From NCBI GenBank assembly GCA_045807745.1, contig JBJMGT010000037.1:241699-305698 (forward strand): a stretch of 64,000 nucleotides of DNA, given 5' to 3'. Both the position numbers and the translations under genes were made by a program. Within the stretch, counting starts at the first letter, position 1; each line of letters begins with the position of its first letter. The notes under the pieces are model-generated. The model saw nothing but the letters and a program-made list of their open reading frames with translations, was not told the DNA's origin and searched no databases. Below are positions 33,125-41,411 of this stretch, piece by piece. This DNA comes from QHXQ01 sp045807745 (lineage in GTDB: Bacteria; Acidobacteriota; Blastocatellia; Pyrinomonadales; Pyrinomonadaceae).

Positions 33125-34003
33125 TTAATAGTAAGTAATAGTTCGATACAGTATTGTAAAAGGCTCAATGCTATTAGAGTCATTCAATTTTGATTTCACT
33201 TGCACTATCCAATTTCCGTTAAAATCATACTCATAATCAAAAGTCTCTCGATTTAACAAAGAGTTATCTGGCCCATATTCAATAAACTCAATTATGTTAT
33301 CGGCTTGATCGAAGTGGGATATAATTTTCTTAGTCTGCACATCCAAGTTGTCATATATATTCTCCTGTCTAATGCGTCCATCTTGGCTTCTCTCAAAAAC
33401 ATACCTACTAAGGAGAAGTCCGTTATTATGATTAATAGGTGTAAAGTCCTTAGCCTCTCTCCAAGTAACTTGTTCATTATTACCCTGCTTCTGTAGGGCT
33501 ATAGTAGGTTGAAGGCTACAGGTATAGAAGGCAATTTCAGTCAATGCGCCTTTATCATCATATCGGGGCAAAATTTTAATAAGTGGCTGGCCAGAATCAT
33601 CATAATGATATGCTTCTTGTAACTGGCCGTTCTCATTTAGTATTTGAATGATCTTTCCGATAATTGTCCCCATTGAATCAAAATCGATTTGAACTACCTT
33701 ATGACTTTCGTATGTGTATTGGCTTTTGCGGATGAGAGAGTTAGACTTAGCGGAGATAACTACTTGGGTAAGTTTCCCTTCAGGATCATATGAGAAGAGA
33801 CTCTTTGAAGATACGTTATTAATATCATAATTTAGCTCTTCTATCTTCCGCCCGTTAATATCATAGTTGATAATCTGTTGTAACTGCTGAGCGCTTATAA
33901 TTGATTCATTATCCTGATTTAAATAATTAGCTACTTCAATCTGAACTGATTTTACTGAACCTACCAAACCAGTTTCTTTGCCATTTTCAGTTCCCCAGTA
34001 CAT
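33125..34003 (-). CDS. YD/RHS-like repeat protein in AT-rich islet
   Basis: 292 residues. It has about ten irregular beta-hairpin repeats of the form Y-x-Y-D-x-x-G-x-x, for example LFSYDPEGKLTQV, AYHYDDSGQPLIK and FDYEYDFNGNWIVQVKSK, resembling YD repeats of RHS/wall proteins. There is no signal peptide from this start. AAGGAACAGG precedes the ATG. Base composition is far more AT-rich than in the flanking genes, with codons such as AAT, ATA and TTA. It is the last gene of a three-gene leftward unit. It may be a fragment of a larger RHS-type protein or a stand-alone surface protein; the function is unknown. Confidence 0.65.
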   Translation of the reverse strand: MYWGTENGKETGLVGSVKSVQIEVANYLNQDNESIISAQQLQQIINYDINGRKIEELNYDINNVSSKSLFSYDPEGKLTQVVISAKSNSLIRKSQYTYESHKVVQIDFDSMGTIIGKIIQILNENGQLQEAYHYDDSGQPLIKILPRYDDKGALTEIAFYTCSLQPTIALQKQGNNEQVTWREAKDFTPINHNNGLLLSRYVFERSQDGRIRQENIYDNLDVQTKKIISHFDQADNIIEFIEYGPDNSLLNRETFDYEYDFNGNWIVQVKSKLNDSNSIEPFTILYRTITYY

Positions 34004-34065
34004 CTCAACCTGTTCCTTGATGTTGTTGCACTTTAATTTATGTCCATAATCGTAAATATACTGTT

Positions 34066-34761
34066 TTAAGGGTAAGGAATATATAAGGTACTATCAGAGC
34101 AGAACCCTGTAGGTCCTATATTGTCTTTTATGAGATCCACAGGAGAGCAGGTGTAGTCTACCCAAGGACGATATGCTTCAATATATAAACCTCTGTCATT
34201 AGTAGAAAGAAATTGGTCGGTTGGACAAATAACATAACACCCGGATATCTTCGTGTAAATATTGGATAGTGCGGCCTTGACCAGAATTGTTTTGGAGATT
34301 CCGACCAAATGACTTACTTCAGTGTACACAATTGGCAACTCCATATTGTAGTATGGGCAAACGCCTTCATGTGCTGAGTTCGTAGTATATGTACCACCCT
34401 GAAATCCACCGCCATAGTTAAAGGGCATAGAGACATCTACACGAATCCAACCGGCCCCTTCGGTTGAGGCGGATCGTTCCTCTGTTCGTCCATCCGGACT
34501 GGTCGTAGTAGTGGTAACTGTGTACTCATGCGCGTATGGGTTATACCCTAGATCAGTTACGCCACAGCCTGCAACATAAGATGAACTCGGCGTCTCTATT
34601 GCTGCATTAGGTGAACTAACAAACCAAGAGTCTGAATAATGAGAACTCTGACCAAGTACGGACGATACGCAAAAGAGGCAGAGACACAGCAATACGATAG
34701 CGGTGTGCACATAAGCCATAATTAATGCATTTTGATATTTGTGCTTATATACGATCTTCAT
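34066..34761 (-). CDS. exported protein of unknown function in AT-rich islet
   Basis: 231 residues with a signal peptide (MAYVHTAIVLLCLCLFCVSS, then VLGQ). AAAGGAAC lies nine bases before the ATG at 34761; M15 at 34719 is an alternative. The mature part is Tyr/Ser/Thr-rich with seven Cys (AGCGVTD, GVCPYY, SGCYVICP, YTCSP, GFCS), suggesting disulfides. A segment TTTTTSPDGRTEERSAST looks like an exposed loop. I do not recognise a family. It lies between the two other islet genes, with the same strand and composition. Confidence 0.6.
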   Translation of the reverse strand: MKIVYKHKYQNALIMAYVHTAIVLLCLCLFCVSSVLGQSSHYSDSWFVSSPNAAIETPSSSYVAGCGVTDLGYNPYAHEYTVTTTTTSPDGRTEERSASTEGAGWIRVDVSMPFNYGGGFQGGTYTTNSAHEGVCPYYNMELPIVYTEVSHLVGISKTILVKAALSNIYTKISGCYVICPTDQFLSTNDRGLYIEAYRPWVDYTCSPVDLIKDNIGPTGFCSDSTLYIPYP

Positions 34762-34808
34762 TCTTATTGTTCCTTTCTTTACTATTGTTCAGCACCTAGC
34801 TAGCAATC

Positions 34809-35384
34809 TCATTGAGCATCAGGAATAATTTTCACTTTGGGTTTAACGCGCTTGTTTATGTGATCCCGAATAGCTACGAGAGCAGTGGAATTCAACCGTA
34901 ACGGCAGCGATGATATGAGATTTCTAACAGCCGTTTCTTTTTGATTTTGGAGCACCCGGAGTCTTGTTAAAGCAGAAGAACTCGGGTTGGGCCAGTTTTT
35001 ACGCCTAAGCTCTTTGGCTTGAGCATCAAACCCCTCTATTTGCTCTTGCAGTTCATCAGCAAGTGTAATGAGGATATTGCTAGTAGCCTCATCAAAGCCT
35101 GATTGCTTTAAATATGCTTGAATACTAATTATTTCTGTTTCTGTGTGCCGACCAGACAGCATTTCAAAAAACAGAGTGTAAGCGGTCTCATCCGGTATAA
35201 GCTCCGGTCGCTCTGCTCCATTAATAGTTCCGGGCGGATCCGGTTTACTGATTTTGGGAAATACCTGTTGCGTCTTGTTTGAGTCTTTGATTGCTGCTTT
35301 AGCTTTGTCAGAACTATTCCTGACTGTAGTTAAGGTAACGACGCTAAGGCAAGCACAGAGGATTAATATTAATTTCGTTTTCAT
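34809..35384 (-). CDS. exported helical protein of unknown function in AT-rich islet
   Basis: 191 residues. A signal peptide or anchor (KLILILCACLSVVTLTTV) comes first, then a Pro/Lys linker, then a helical region (about 62-180). The start is well supported by CAGGAGGAA seven bases upstream. No motif is recognised. It is the first gene of the leftward islet operon. Confidence 0.6.
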   Translation of the reverse strand: MKTKLILILCACLSVVTLTTVRNSSDKAKAAIKDSNKTQQVFPKISKPDPPGTINGAERPELIPDETAYTLFFEMLSGRHTETEIISIQAYLKQSGFDEATSNILITLADELQEQIEGFDAQAKELRRKNWPNPSSSALTRLRVLQNQKETAVRNLISSLPLRLNSTALVAIRDHINKRVKPKVKIIPDAQ

Positions 35385-35668
35385 GAGGATTCCTCCTGAG
35401 TCGTCCCATACTAAGCGTTTGTTGTTTAAGGTGCTTATTAGCGAACGGTAAGTTCACAGGCGAGGCGAGGACAAGCTACGCCTTGTTTACTTTGCTGTCA
35501 ACATAAATATTTGGTGTGCATGGTAATAAAAACAACCGAGCTTTTCCGTCTGGTTGTTTCTTGCGGCGCGAGTAGTAGTCTGCATGATTGAACACGGCCA
35601 GTTAGCTGGCCTTATCAGAACGATTCTATATGCGACCCTATGGCTGTCGTAGAAAAACGCAACAAAAA

Positions 35669-35703
35669 CGCGGGCGCGCAACATGACCGTTGTCGCGCCC
35701 GCG
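35669..35703. repeat. GC-rich inverted repeat over the dnaB promoter
   Basis: cgcgggcgcgcaac pairs with gttg-t-cgcgcccgcg with one bulged T; the loop is atgacc. It covers the -35 of the promoter at 35690-35718, so it could be an operator or a leftover terminator. Confidence 0.6.
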
Positions 35704-35718
35704 TCGCTATTGTATAGT
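35690..35718 (+). promoter_or_regulatory. probable promoter of dnaB
   Basis: TTGTCG, 17 bases, TATAGT, 109 bases before the dnaB start. It would give dnaB its own transcript now that it is cut off from rplI. Confidence 0.5.
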
Positions 35719-35827
35719 GCGGCTGTGAGCGCGTGCCGACCCGCTTCGCCTCCGAGCGAACGACAGTGACACGCGAAAACTCACGGCCGTTTTTTTATTC
35801 ACCAACGTCCGCCGCTTCCGTCTCCCG

Positions 35828-37189
35828 ATGGCCAAAAACTTCGCCGATTCACCGCGCGAGCAGATGCTCGAACGCCCCCTCCCGCACAGCGCGGACGCCG
35901 AGCGCGCCATCCTCGGTGCGATCATCCTCGACAATAATTTAGTCAATCAGGCCATCGAACTCCTGCGCCCGGATGACTTCTACATTCGCGCGCATCAACT
36001 CGTCTCCCGCGCGATGATCACACTCTCCGAGCGCGGCTCGGAGATCAATCCGATCCTCTTGGGCGAGGAACTCCGGCGCGAAGGCTGGCTCGAACAGGTC
36101 GGCGGCGTCGCTTTCATCAGCGAACTGACTTACGGGCTGCCGCACTTCACCAACCTCGCGCACTACGCCAAGATCGTCCGCGACAAATCGCTCCTGCGTA
36201 ACCTCGTCCGCGCCGCCAACAAGATCACGAGCGAGGCGCTGGAAGAAGAGGACGAGGCCGAGCTAATCCTCGACCACGCCGAAGCTATGATCTTCGCGCT
36301 CGCCGACGAGCGCACGCGCCAAGGCTTCTCACACATCCGCCCCGTCGCCGAATTAGTCCTCGACAAAGTGCAGGAGATGGCCGGCCGCAACGCCCTGCTC
36401 ACCGGCCTCACCACCGGCTTCACCGAGTTGGACAGATTGACATCAGGACTACAACCATCCGATCTGATCATCGTCGCGGCGAGACCGAGCATGGGAAAAA
36501 CCTCATTGTGTCTGACGCTGGCGCAGAACTCGGCGATACAGGCGGGCGCGGTGGTGGGTGTTTTCTCTTTGGAGATGTCAAAAGAGTCGCTGGTCATGCG
36601 CATGCTCTGTTCGGAGGCGCATGTGGACGCGCACCGCTTCCGCAGCGGCTTCCTGAACCGTGAGGAGTGGGGGCGACTCGCGGGCGCGCTCGGCACGCTC
36701 GCCGAAGCGAAAATCTACATCGACGACACACCCGGCATCTCCGTGCTGGAGATGCGCGCCAAGGCGCGCCGCTTGAAGGCCGAGCAGAAACAGCTTGACC
36801 TGATCATCGTGGACTATCTGCAACTGATGTCCGGCTCGTCGCGGCGCGTCGAATCGCGCCAGCAAGAGGTCTCGCAGATTTCGCGCGAGCTGAAAGGTCT
36901 GGCCAAAGAGTTGAACGTTCCGCTCGTCGCCCTCTCGCAACTCTCACGCGCGCCCGAAGCACGTAGCGATCATCGCCCGCAGTTGAGCGACCTCAGAGAA
37001 TCCGGCTCTTTAGAGCAGGACGCAGATGTTGTCGCGTTCATCTTCCGCGAGGAGCAGTACAACCGGACAGAAGAGAACGCGGGTCTCGCCGAACTGATCA
37101 TCGCCAAGCAGCGCAACGGCCCCACCGACACGATCAAGCTGGCCTTCCTGAAGGAATTTACCAGATTTGAAAATATGTGGCGGGAGTAA
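35828..37189 (+). CDS. dnaB: replicative DNA helicase DnaB
   Basis: 453 residues, full length. The N-terminal helical domain (HSADAERAILGAIILDNNLV) binds primase; the RecA-like C-terminal domain has Walker A (ARPSMGKTSLCL), Walker B (LDLIIVDYLQLMSG), then VALSQLSRAPEAR and SDLRESGSLEQDADVVAFIF. No intein interrupts it. The last codons (TTT ACC AGA TTT GAA AAT ATG TGG CGG GAG TAA) use codons unlike the rest of the gene. A second copy of this end, with the local codon usage, lies at 37763-37795 beyond an HNH endonuclease gene. The functional 3' end therefore seems to have been supplied by the inserted element. Confidence 0.98.
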   Translation: MAKNFADSPREQMLERPLPHSADAERAILGAIILDNNLVNQAIELLRPDDFYIRAHQLVSRAMITLSERGSEINPILLGEELRREGWLEQVGGVAFISELTYGLPHFTNLAHYAKIVRDKSLLRNLVRAANKITSEALEEEDEAELILDHAEAMIFALADERTRQGFSHIRPVAELVLDKVQEMAGRNALLTGLTTGFTELDRLTSGLQPSDLIIVAARPSMGKTSLCLTLAQNSAIQAGAVVGVFSLEMSKESLVMRMLCSEAHVDAHRFRSGFLNREEWGRLAGALGTLAEAKIYIDDTPGISVLEMRAKARRLKAEQKQLDLIIVDYLQLMSGSSRRVESRQQEVSQISRELKGLAKELNVPLVALSQLSRAPEARSDHRPQLSDLRESGSLEQDADVVAFIFREEQYNRTEENAGLAELIIAKQRNGPTDTIKLAFLKEFTRFENMWRE

Positions 37190-37762
37190 GACTGATGTGC
37201 GAGGAGTGGCTGGCGATTCCCGGCTATGAAGGAAGGTATGAAGCTGCCACAAGTGGTAGGATTCGCAATGCCAAGACAGGGCGCGTGTTGCGGCACGCGG
37301 TAAGTAAAGATGGGTACTGTTTTATCGCACTCAGTAAAGACGGCACATGCCGCTCCTTTACCGTCCATAAGCTTATCGCCCTGACCTTTATCGGGCCGCG
37401 TCCAGAGGGGCAAACTGTCAATCATCGAGACCTGAACAAAGAGAACAACGCTCTAGCCAATCTGGAATATATAACCCATCAGGAAAATGTCGGTCACGCT
37501 AAGACTGGCGGAAGGTTCAAGATCAATCGTCCGCGAGGCTCCGAGCATGGGACGCATACCAAGCCCGAAACCGTTAGGCGAGGGGAACGCGCCACTTGCG
37601 TCAAATTAACGGAGCAGACAGTATGCGAGATACGGAGCCGATGGGATAATCGGTGGTTGGGGTCGGAGAAAATAACGAAGCGTAAACTGGCAGCGGAGTA
37701 CGGAGTATCCGACGCTCTTATTGGGATGATCATTCGGCGAGAAGTCTGGACGCACGTCTAAG
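37157..37762 (+). mobile_element. putative homing element at the 3' end of dnaB
   Basis: It consists of a recoded dnaB tail (37157-37189), a 5-base spacer and an HNH endonuclease gene, followed by the displaced native dnaB tail. The right border is set by the shared agctcacc-like junction; the left border lies somewhere at or before 37157, where codon usage changes. No integrase, terminal inverted repeats or intron folds are visible. Confidence 0.6.
37195..37761 (+). CDS. NUMOD4 / HNH homing-type endonuclease
   Basis: 188 residues. NUMOD4 motif at the start (EEWLAIPGYEGRYEAATSGR), then an HNH_3-type nuclease centre: H58 in TVHKLIALTFIGPRP, N76-H77 in QTVNHRDLNKENN, N84/N85 and N89 in LANLEYITHQENV. 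The C-terminal part (about 135-188, KITKRKLAAEYGVSDALIGM) looks like a helix-turn-helix DNA-binding segment. The ATG is five bases after the dnaB stop, and expression could come from read-through of dnaB. Proteins of this type usually cut one long site and promote their own gene's spread. All key residues are present, so it is probably active. Confidence 0.9.
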   Translation: MCEEWLAIPGYEGRYEAATSGRIRNAKTGRVLRHAVSKDGYCFIALSKDGTCRSFTVHKLIALTFIGPRPEGQTVNHRDLNKENNALANLEYITHQENVGHAKTGGRFKINRPRGSEHGTHTKPETVRRGERATCVKLTEQTVCEIRSRWDNRWLGSEKITKRKLAAEYGVSDALIGMIIRREVWTHV

Positions 37763-37795
37763 CTCACCCGCTTCGAGAACATGTGGCGCGAGTAG
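37763..37795 (+). pseudogene. displaced original 3' end of dnaB
   Basis: CTC ACC CGC TTC GAG AAC ATG TGG CGC GAG TAG would code for LTRFENMWRE and stop, matching nine of ten residues of the present DnaB end. The codons are the GC-rich ones used by neighbouring genes. 24 of 33 bases match the upstream copy; apart from the first codon all differences are synonymous. Confidence 0.85.
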
Positions 37796-37809
37796 CGGCC
37801 GCATTCAAC

Positions 37810-38961
37810 ATGCAATACCGCCGCTCAGAATCAAATTTCAACAAGAAGCGATACGGCCGTTGCCGAATTTGTCAAAAATTCGGACGCCTCACTAAAGAGC
37901 ACGTGCCGCCGGCCAGCGCTTTCAATGAAGGCCCGTATCGAGAGTATTACGTTGACCAAGTTAATCAAGCCGAACTCCTTCAGTGGACATCAAAAGAGGT
38001 CAACGCCAACGGGATCTGGGTCTTTTCGTTATGCGAGACCTGTAACAATAAGACAGGTAACGCATACGCCTCGGCTTATGCCGCATTCGTGCAGTCGTTC
38101 ACGGACGTAGCCATACCTGACAATGCTAATAAAGACCTTGAGATAGAAATCAAGAATCTATTTCCAGCGAGAGTAGTAAAACAGGTTCTATCAATGGTCC
38201 TTTCGACCAGCAATCCTGATTCTTTTCAACGACACGAAGGCATCTCGAATCCTTTTCCGGAAAAGCAGTCCAAGCCTTTATCTATGGAGGTCTTTGGCCC
38301 TCGACCCGACGCGGGAAAATTAAAAGAGGTGTATGACGAACTGCGGAATTTTGTAAGTAAGCGAGGTGTGAAGGGGTTGCCGGCAGGGGTTAGGCTATAT
38401 ACGTTTGCGGTCGCCAATTCAGGCAATGGAGTACACACTGGAATCATTGGGCAAGCGTCTTTAAGCAATGAAAAGTCTCTCTGGGGCGTGGTTATTGGCC
38501 TATGGCCTATACACTGGCTCTTGACTTTCCAAGACGGCGAGCCGTTGACCCCGCTTTTGGAGGTGTCTGACTGGGCTAAAGAAGACTATAAGACAAAACG
38601 AACTCTTAAAATTGAAATCCCCTGTTTATGGTCAATCGGAAGATACCCTCTGGACTTCCGTACTCCCGAAAGACTTCAGAAAGATCGCTTTATTACCAAC
38701 ATGCAATTTGAAGGCTATCTTCCCGATGAAACCTTGGACGACGAAAAGATATTTGAAGCCGCACGGGCTTTCGCCAGTCGCCGCGGGAAGCTAACCCTCG
38801 ATGGTCTCTTTCTGAGGCAGTGCACAACTGGAACATATGCTGAATATAAAGGTCGGTCTTTTTGGTTTGATGGATGCCGGCTCAAAGAAGTCCGAGAATT
38901 TTTAGATAGACAGCGCAAGGCAGAGCTATGGCCGCCAATAGAAAATGACACAGGAGCTTAA
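37810..38961 (+). CDS. putative zinc-binding HNH-like protein of unknown function
   Basis: 383 residues from the ATG at 37810; the GTG at 37783 would begin inside the displaced dnaB tail. The N-terminus has a treble-clef look: C18 and C21 (CRIC), then LTKEHVPPASAF with H31, then C75 and C78 (CETCNNKTGNAYAS). This resembles HNH-type nucleases that use two CxxC pairs. The rest (about 100-383) is an alpha/beta region that I do not recognise. GC content and codon use are lower than in the neighbours, so it is probably acquired DNA. It could be part of the dnaB-linked element or a separate defence-type cargo gene. Confidence 0.6.
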   Translation: MQYRRSESNFNKKRYGRCRICQKFGRLTKEHVPPASAFNEGPYREYYVDQVNQAELLQWTSKEVNANGIWVFSLCETCNNKTGNAYASAYAAFVQSFTDVAIPDNANKDLEIEIKNLFPARVVKQVLSMVLSTSNPDSFQRHEGISNPFPEKQSKPLSMEVFGPRPDAGKLKEVYDELRNFVSKRGVKGLPAGVRLYTFAVANSGNGVHTGIIGQASLSNEKSLWGVVIGLWPIHWLLTFQDGEPLTPLLEVSDWAKEDYKTKRTLKIEIPCLWSIGRYPLDFRTPERLQKDRFITNMQFEGYLPDETLDDEKIFEAARAFASRRGKLTLDGLFLRQCTTGTYAEYKGRSFWFDGCRLKEVREFLDRQRKAELWPPIENDTGA

Positions 38962-39097
38962 ACTCCAAGCTAGATCCAAGCCAAGACTATTCGTGATCTG
39001 TGTTGTACCTCCCGCAAACACAACATAACGACGAGGGCCTGGGCGGTTGTCTGTTTGACAGGCGCGCTCGTCGTGCTGCACGCTGACGCCTTGATCC

Positions 39098-40270
39098 ATG
39101 TCCGTAACGAGCAAAGAAGATTCAACCGCGCATGATCAAACGTTGGGGCAGCGCCCGACGTGGGCCGAGATCGATCTGGCTGCGCTGGCTGCGAACTTGC
39201 GGACGGTGCGGCGTGTCGTCGGGCCTGAGATCAAAGTGATGGCGGTCGTGAAGGCGGACGCCTACGGGCACGGGGCGGTCGAGTGTGCGCGCCGGCTCGC
39301 GGCCGAGGGCGCGGACTGGTTCGGCGTGGCGCTGCCGGAAGAGGGCGTAGAGTTGCGCGCGGCCGGCATCACGCAGCCGATCCTCTGTCTCGAAGGTTTT
39401 TGGGCCGGGCAGGCGGAACTGTGTCTGCGTCATCAACTCACGCCCGCGTTGTTTCGCCATGACACGGTGGCGGAGTTTGACCGCGCGGCGCAGGCTGCGG
39501 GCATGGTCGCCGACGTACACGTGAAGATCGACACAGGCATGGGCCGGCTCGGTGTGCGTCATGAAGAGGCGAGCGCGTTCGCGCGCGCGTTGAAAGAGTT
39601 CAAGCATCTGCGCATCGATGGCTTGATGACGCACTTCGCGGCCGCCGATGAGCCGGCGCGCGATGATTTTACAGCGACGCAGACGGCGCGCTTCAAAGCA
39701 GCGTGCGCGGTGTTTCGCGCGTGCGGGTATGCACCGCAGTATGAGGATTTGGCCAACTCGGCGGCTGCGTTTGCGCACCCGGCGGCGCGCGGGCGGATGG
39801 TGCGACCGGGCGGCGTGCTCTACGGTCTGTGGCGCGATGTGTTGCCGCCGCAGAGGGAGGCACCGGCCCTGCGGCCTGTGCTGGCGTTGCGCGCGCGCGT
39901 GACGCTGTTGAAATGGATCGCGCCGGGCGAGACGCTCGGCTACGGGTGCACGTTCACGGCCGCGCGCCCGACGCTCGTGGCGACGCTGCCCATCGGCTAC
40001 GCGGACGGCTATCCGCGTGCGCTCTCGAACAAGGGCCGCGTCATCGTGCGCGGTCTTTTCGCGCCGGTGGTCGGGCGCGTCTCAATGGACTTGACGCTCG
40101 TGGACGTGACGGACGTGCCCAGCATCACACAGGACGATCCGGTTACGTTGCTCGGCGCAGATGGCGCGCTTGAACTGCCCGCCGAAGAACTTGCGCACGT
40201 CGCCGACACGATCTCTTACGAGATCACTTGCGGCGTCAGCCGGCGCGTGCCCCGCCACTATCTATCATAA
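39098..40270 (+). CDS. alr: alanine racemase
   Basis: 390 residues. The PLP enzyme that makes D-alanine for peptidoglycan. PLP lysine K52 is in AVVKADAYGHGA and the second catalytic base Y282 in GETLGYGCTFTA. Other family segments are HVKIDTGMGRLGVR, NSAAAFAHPAARG, MVRPGGVLYGLW and PIGYADGYPRAL. It follows dnaB in many related genomes; here the accessory genes are in between. No clear Shine-Dalgarno. Confidence 0.97.
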   Translation: MSVTSKEDSTAHDQTLGQRPTWAEIDLAALAANLRTVRRVVGPEIKVMAVVKADAYGHGAVECARRLAAEGADWFGVALPEEGVELRAAGITQPILCLEGFWAGQAELCLRHQLTPALFRHDTVAEFDRAAQAAGMVADVHVKIDTGMGRLGVRHEEASAFARALKEFKHLRIDGLMTHFAAADEPARDDFTATQTARFKAACAVFRACGYAPQYEDLANSAAAFAHPAARGRMVRPGGVLYGLWRDVLPPQREAPALRPVLALRARVTLLKWIAPGETLGYGCTFTAARPTLVATLPIGYADGYPRALSNKGRVIVRGLFAPVVGRVSMDLTLVDVTDVPSITQDDPVTLLGADGALELPAEELAHVADTISYEITCGVSRRVPRHYLS

Positions 40271-40300
40271 GCGTACAAATGAGGGCTGTGTGACAAGAAA

Positions 40301-40370
40301 AGATGTTGGATGTCAGATGCTAGATCGTCTGCGTGTCTTGACTAGCATCTGACATCTGACATCTAGCATC
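40301..40370. repeat. tandem-repeat hairpin between convergent alr and tonB-like genes, unit gatgtca
   Basis: Arms of gatgtcagatgctaga and tagcatctgacatct type, with about 23 bases pairing. It lies between two converging genes, where it could end both transcripts. Confidence 0.85.
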
Positions 40371-40377
40371 CACTCTG

Positions 40378-41196
40378 CTATTGCAGCACGAAGTTGTAGG
40401 TGATGATGCCGGAAACTTTGACGGGCTGACCAGACAGCAGCGTGGGCGAGAAGCGCGCTTGCATAGCGGCGGCGCGCGCTGCCTCGCGCAGCAGCGGATG
40501 ACCGCTCGTCGCTTGCGCTGAGATCACGTTGCCGCGTTCGTCCAAGAGTATCTCGACGGTCACGACGCCGGAGATGCGCGCTTGTTTGGCGATAATCGGA
40601 TAAGCCGGCACGGGCTTGCTGATGACCTTGCCGCTCAATATCAGGCTCGACACTCTGATACGCTCAGGCACAGGTGTCGGCGCAGGCGTTGGTCTAACGG
40701 GCGGAGCTACGTCAACGCCTTCGTCTACGACCACACGCGGTTGATTAGACGACATGACATGATCGGGGCCGGGCGGGCCGACGGGGCCACCGCTTAGCAG
40801 TTCATCGCCGCTGTTTCTATTGCTGAGCATGACCGTCCCGAACTTCGGTATTTCCGGCACAGTGTTGGGGTGGACGGAAATATTGTCGGGTGGGGTCGTG
40901 TTACTGTCGAGGCGCGCGATTAAAATCGTGCGCTCGATGACGTTCTCACGATGTCCCCCGCTTGCGGGCCTCGGTTCATCTGGGCGCACGCCGGTGTCGG
41001 GTGGCATCGGTATGGGACTGAGTAGCGTGACCAGTTCAAGGTTCTGCGTGTCGAGTTGTGCGTTGTAAGTGTAGACGCTGGCGACGCCCGTGGTAATGAG
41101 CAGCAGGCTATAGCAGACGAGCGTGCCGGCGAAGAACGTGCCGCGTCGGGCAAGGTCTGTGCGGTGCGAGCCGGATTCGATTAACTGATTGAACAT
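40378..41196 (-). CDS. TonB-family protein with C-terminal TonB domain
   Basis: 272 residues from the ATG at 41196, chosen because AGAGAGG lies before it and the membrane helix (FAGTLVCYSLLLITTGVASV, about 30-50) is then near the N-terminus. A Pro-rich periplasmic spacer follows (with PVRPTPAPTPVPERI), then a TonB C-terminal domain (about 190-272: PAYPIIAKQARISGVVTVEI, LLDERGNVISAQATSGHPLL, AARAAAMQARFSPTLLSGQP). It would pass proton-motive energy to outer-membrane receptors or act as a related envelope factor. No ExbB/ExbD genes are nearby. Confidence 0.85.
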   Translation of the reverse strand: MFNQLIESGSHRTDLARRGTFFAGTLVCYSLLLITTGVASVYTYNAQLDTQNLELVTLLSPIPMPPDTGVRPDEPRPASGGHRENVIERTILIARLDSNTTPPDNISVHPNTVPEIPKFGTVMLSNRNSGDELLSGGPVGPPGPDHVMSSNQPRVVVDEGVDVAPPVRPTPAPTPVPERIRVSSLILSGKVISKPVPAYPIIAKQARISGVVTVEILLDERGNVISAQATSGHPLLREAARAAAMQARFSPTLLSGQPVKVSGIITYNFVLQ

Positions 41197-41411
41197 CTCT
41201 GTGCATCCTCTCTCCTGTACCGGTGCCACGCGGGTCTTCTCGGGAGCGGACTCGGCTTGTTTAGACTCCGCCGTGCAGTCGGTTGTTCCCGCAGTTAAGC
41301 GCAATTTGAAAATCCGAGCGGTGTGCGCCTGACCCGTCACGATGCCGAACAGGTCTGTGTTAGGATGATGGACTAAAGCTCTCCATCTTTTATGTCCGGA
41401 GGCCAACGAAC

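Larger units (their letters stand above)
35385..35827. other. 443-base gap between islet and dnaB
   Basis: A divergent control region. It holds a short stem (aaacaacc with ggttgttt, 35530-35559), a GC-rich inverted repeat (35669-35703) and a promoter-like pair (35690-35718). I see no gene in it. The GC content rises sharply at about 35650, marking the right border of the AT-rich islet. Confidence 0.5.

Noticed and set aside
35828..37189. Intein in DnaB
   Set aside because: The helicase domain is uninterrupted at the usual intein sites, and the HNH gene is outside the frame after the stop.
37157..37762. Group I or II intron carrying the HNH gene
   Set aside because: Only five bases separate the dnaB stop from the HNH start and one base the HNH stop from the outer dnaB tail, so there is no room for an intron RNA core.
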